Shown: positions 60,829 to 64,000 of the stretch, in pieces
How positions within the stretch are numbered: position 1 is the stretch's first letter
Layout of the letters: the number at the start of each line of letters is the position of its first letter
Source: Phymatolithon calcareum
Taxonomy: Eukaryota; Rhodophyta; Florideophyceae; Hapalidiales
NCBI GenBank assembly: GCA_977006965.1
Contig: OZ345359.1
Span: forward strand, 248,001 to 312,000
DNA: 64,000 nt
Direction of reading: 5' to 3'
The notes under the pieces: generated by a model
The model's database searches: none
What the model was told of the DNA's origin: nothing
The model's input: only the letters and a program-made list of their open reading frames with translations
Translations under genes and position numbers: made by a program

Positions 60829-62607
60829 TCAATGCTCGCCCATTCCATCACTAAAGTGAATTCTTGGGCAGGCGCTGGAGAACCCTGTTTCTTCATACCA
60901 GTCATCACTGCGCTCTTGATTCCCCTCTCGCTTACTTGCACTGCCGAAATCGATCCACCATACGCGCCATGCGAATTGGTTTTCTGTCGAGCTTGCGTTT
61001 TTTTCTGATCCACACTGCATCGTCCTCTCCGCTCGCATGTTTCCCAAACTCTCGTCACTGTGTAATAGTCCCGCCTTCTCGATCGCATCCAGTCCGTGAT
61101 TTCCGGCAGCAATTATTTCCATCCTGTCCACGTCGCCAACGGGCTCGCCACCAACTTTTACAACTCCACTCTTCATTAGAGTCACAGGTCACCCCACATA
61201 CTCGAGTACCAGGATGGGATCACAGCACGGCTGCATGCGTATTCCCAATAGATTGGGCACACAACTTCCTAATAGCTCAGGATGCTCTTTCCTTATCAAG
61301 TCATAAATCACCACTTCGTTCTGTATCATCTCGGATCCCAGTGATAAGTTGGTGTTTGCATACTTTGTAACCACCCCCATGTTTCCCACGGTTCCGTACA
61401 GCAGCACAGACATAGAACCAGATGCATACAGCACGTGAGAGTACTTCGAAAGAACATGATCAAAAAACGCACATGCGCGCGAAGCATCGTCTTTGCATTT
61501 CCCAACCTCGCTCTCAATCAAGGCGGCGGCCTTTTCTGATATCCAGCAAAACTCTTCATTGGGTATCGTCTCCAGTTCGAAAATTGCATTTCGTGACTCC
61601 GAAAGCCATTTCGACCGTCCTTTTGCGAAAATCTCTACCCGGGTCAGCACGAGACACTGTGTAGATTTATGCAGAATTTCCTCAGAGATTCGCCGTGCCT
61701 CTCTCCCGCCGCTTCCCAAAGCCAATTTCAAACCTATCTGCACAGCGCCAATCAGACCAAACATCGGAGAGGCACCGTGTACGGCAGTGTAGATATTCGA
61801 AACTTGAACCCGAACAAGCTCGTGCCCATCACTTGCTCCCGTCTCCAAACTTGCAATCCGCACTGCTACCACGCTCCGATAGTTCCACACGACCGCACAC
61901 CCACTATGCGAGTACAAGGCCTGCGTCACAGCATCAAGCATCCACAATTGATGCTGGGAGGTACAAATGTCCATTGGGTCATTCTCCTTTGCCAGGACGG
62001 AGTTCCACTGTTTGCTCACCTCCGTCGCCTGGCGCGGTTGCAGCGGCCCCATACTTTTCTCGCCGTCATACAGAGAGTGAATCGGGCTCGCACTCGTGAC
62101 CCCTAAACACGGAGTGCGTGCGCTCCGATCCTTCGCATCAACCATCACACAGTTGTTCCCACGTAGCACTTGCGGCTTACGCACTCCATGCGGAGGCAGA
62201 ATGATGCGATCGTCACAGGCGAGAGGTGGACTGTCTTCGCAGATGACGGGCATGATGACGCGTACAACTTCAAAATCGGAGGAGAACAGGCGACTAACAT
62301 GGAATGGGCAACCCAGAGCTTTTTTCTCGACAGCTGTCCACGCACGCCCCAGCGCGCGCTGCACACTCTCGAGCGCCGATTTGTCCTTGCTCAGCGCTTG
62401 CTCTGAGATGCGCTCAACTTGCTGCACCTGATCGTCAAAGCTAATGAATGGCTCAAACACTACTCGGCCAACAAGATATGGGCAAATAACGCTGTCTTCA
62501 AAAAGTTCCTTGTCGACCAAGTTAGCGCAACGCTGCTGAAGGAAGAGTGTTTGTTGTACCATCGGCACGGCTGCGGGGAGTGTGTCCATTGGTTCCGCGA
62601 TGCTCAT
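60829..62607 (-). pseudogene. Protein-kinase-like gene interrupted by one in-frame TGA
   Basis: The first part (62607-61189) has a long N-terminal region of unknown type, then the N-lobe of a kinase-like fold (LLYGTVGNMGVVTKYANTNL with a candidate ATP-binding Lys, ENEV-like ...QNEVVIYDLIRK, hinge ILVLEYVG). A single TGA (61189-61191) follows. The same frame continues with AIEKAGLLHSDESLGNMRAE (HxD...N catalytic loop) and WWIDFGSAS (DFG). The frame is otherwise open for about 590 codons. The layout resembles the divergent kinase-like families (FunK1-like) seen in fungi and algae. The first ATG is 62607; a GTG lies 12 codons upstream. Confidence 0.6.
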
Positions 62608-62834
62608 CGCAAGGGTCGAACAGATTGGCGAGGAATGCCGCACGGGCTTCTACGCAGTGCTACAATGTGAAAGGGGAGATCGCACAAAAGGCGGGTTGGT
62701 GACTAGATGCACCGAAGTCTCCACCCCGACACAGTATACAGAAATTTCCGGGAATGAAGATTAAAAGGCCTATGATTCGTTTAAATTGGTGGACTCGTGC
62801 GCTCGCACAGTATGATACAGTATCATTGTTGAAC

Positions 62835-62866
62835 CACGTGGCATTTATCACACGTGGCATTTATCA
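62835..62866. repeat. Perfect 16-bp tandem duplication
   Basis: CACGTGGCATTTATCA occurs twice in a row. It includes the E-box-like palindrome CACGTG. Confidence 0.9.
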
Positions 62867-63129
62867 AGATATTTTCGTGTTAGCTATCGCGCGTGCCCAG
62901 CTTCTTGTTCGAAAAGCCAAGGGCGGAACAAGACGAGTACACTTCCCTTGCTGCTTTTGGTTAGTCTTCTTCTTTTAGTCGTTCGGGGTAATCGCCTGGA
63001 CCAAAATAATACCGGAGGAGTCGGATTATCCTCCAGGGGTTTCTGTCCGTTCTTCTTGCCGCGTGCGCGTGCACATGTTCATCCCTCCATTGTGCAATGT
63101 GTAATTACCTACGTATCCTATCACAGTTA

Positions 63130-64000
63130 CGAGCCCAGGATCTGAGTCAACTGCCGTGCGCGGCATTTCCGATCCGCCCAAGTTTTCGCCGCGCCAGGAT
63201 CTCTACGCCTGGCGGAAAAATGTCGAGAACTGGGTCGATTTAATCACGGTCGGAGCTGTAAGAGGCGAGGACAAGCATTAAAAAACTGTCTTTGCCGCTC
63301 TCGGTCGTCATCTCTATGATCGAGCTCTTTCCCTTGCACAGTAGTCGATCGTCGATCAAGCTCAGGCGAGCAAGTTGATCGATTATAAGCAAAACGACCA
63401 GGTCGCCGCGGTTTGGGAAATTGTGGATCTCATCGCGGTTAACCCTGCTATCGTCGTCATTACTCGCTTGATTAATTAGTTCAACAGAGTCGCGAAGTGC
63501 AAGCGAAACAAGAATGAATCGCACAGTTCGTTTCTCAGTTCCATAGTCTTGCTTCGCAGCAATTAATCCATGCAGTGTTGTCCTCTTTATCCCAAGTAGG
63601 CGAAGTCCTCGCTATAACGCTACTCGGGAACGCTAATCTTGGAGAGACTACTCATCAGAGTGTGAAGATTCAGTGAATCAACGCTGCTCAGTCTCGAAAG
63701 GAAAAGGAGAAGAAGGCACCATATGCCCTGACAGATCAACAGTCCGAGGACTTAGAGAAAGTGAAGGAAAAACTCAATTCGGGATTGCCACTTAGTCAAG
63801 TGACTGATGAGGACATTCCTTCCCCGACTGAGAAGCTCCAACAAGTGCATTCAGTTATTAACCAAGCACTTGAGCTTCTCACTGGAGTCATTACGAGGTC
63901 AACAGCTCCTTCGGAAGCTCAGAGAGGATCGTCAGACCGAAGCTCAGCTGCACCTCCCAGAGCTCCAATCACACTTCATGATGCTGTCTCCGTGATTCGA
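63130..64000 (+). pseudogene. Degenerate LTR-retrotransposon gag, runs off the window
   Basis: Reading across frames from about 63130 gives gag-like sequence: LYAWRKNVENWVDLITVGAV, IVDQAQASKLIDYKQNDQVA, then AVWEIVDLIAVNPAIVVI. From 63677 to the end one frame stays open for 108 codons (AAQSRKEKEKKAPYALTDQQ ... LQQVHSVINQALELLTGVIT). Several stops (for example near 63274) break the first half. The rest of the element lies outside the window. Confidence 0.6.

Noticed and set aside
1-64000. CRISPR arrays, bacterial operons, Shine-Dalgarno sites
   Set aside because: None seen. Spliceosomal introns, eukaryotic housekeeping genes and LTR elements show this is nuclear eukaryotic DNA.
1-64000. tRNA or rRNA genes
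   Set aside because: I looked for T-loop-like GGTTCGAATCC and acceptor pairing and found no complete cloverleaf. A covariance-model scan was not possible here, so a missed tRNA cannot be excluded.

Overview
The window looks like nuclear DNA of a eukaryotic alga, most likely a red alga. Eukaryotic housekeeping genes (USP, NIP7, TRM7, PRP18, RPT6, NAA20, APC13) sit next to genes for proteins of plastid or bacterial ancestry with transit-peptide-like leaders (GrpE, SSB, a cyanobacterial-type ABC ATPase, a thioredoxin-like 2Fe-2S ferredoxin). Most genes have no intron. The few introns I could place are short (about 50-115 nt) and GT-AG. Compact gene islands beside TE-rich blocks match what is known of florideophyte red algae such as Chondrus; the species is an inference.

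Layout. 1-23 kb is a gene island with genes alternating in convergent and divergent pairs, often 35-150 bp apart. It covers ubiquitin and proteasome functions (USP16/45-type protease, RPT6, APC13), RNA and ribosome work (NIP7, TRM7, PRP18), N-terminal acetylation (NAA20), organelle functions (SSB, GrpE, FAM210-like protein, ABC ATPase, ferredoxin), and a free-standing protein resembling the non-catalytic N-terminal part of PRMT3. 23-33 kb is repeat-rich. It holds a complete, recently inserted Ty1/Copia element (24647-30767, two 497-bp LTRs, 5-bp target duplication) inside older fold-back and palindromic DNA. At 33.4 kb there is a small spliced gene with a MED15-like KIX domain.

34.9-55.8 kb is nested mobile DNA. 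Two defective copies of a second Copia family lie in opposite orientations (35.4-38.0 kb minus, 52.0-55.8 kb plus). A decayed KDZ-type DNA transposase (40.1-42.4 kb) stops abruptly at a GC-rich block (42.4-52.0 kb). That block carries an intact Ty3/Gypsy chromovirus pol, a broken gag, and, convergent with pol, a 647-codon ORF of no recognisable family. Its right edge lies inside the gag of the plus-strand Copia copy.

55.8-64 kb is a decayed-gene zone: a PIF/Harbinger-like element with visible TIRs and ATT target duplication, a broken WD40 gene, a protein-kinase-like gene cut by one in-frame TGA, and a degenerate retrotransposon gag running off the right edge.

The best candidates for something undescribed are the orphan ORF at 42795-44738, the stand-alone PRMT3-N-like protein, the KIX mini-protein, the 32-bp perfect hairpin at 3.8 kb, and the intergenic enrichment of the TACTGTA word in the gene island.
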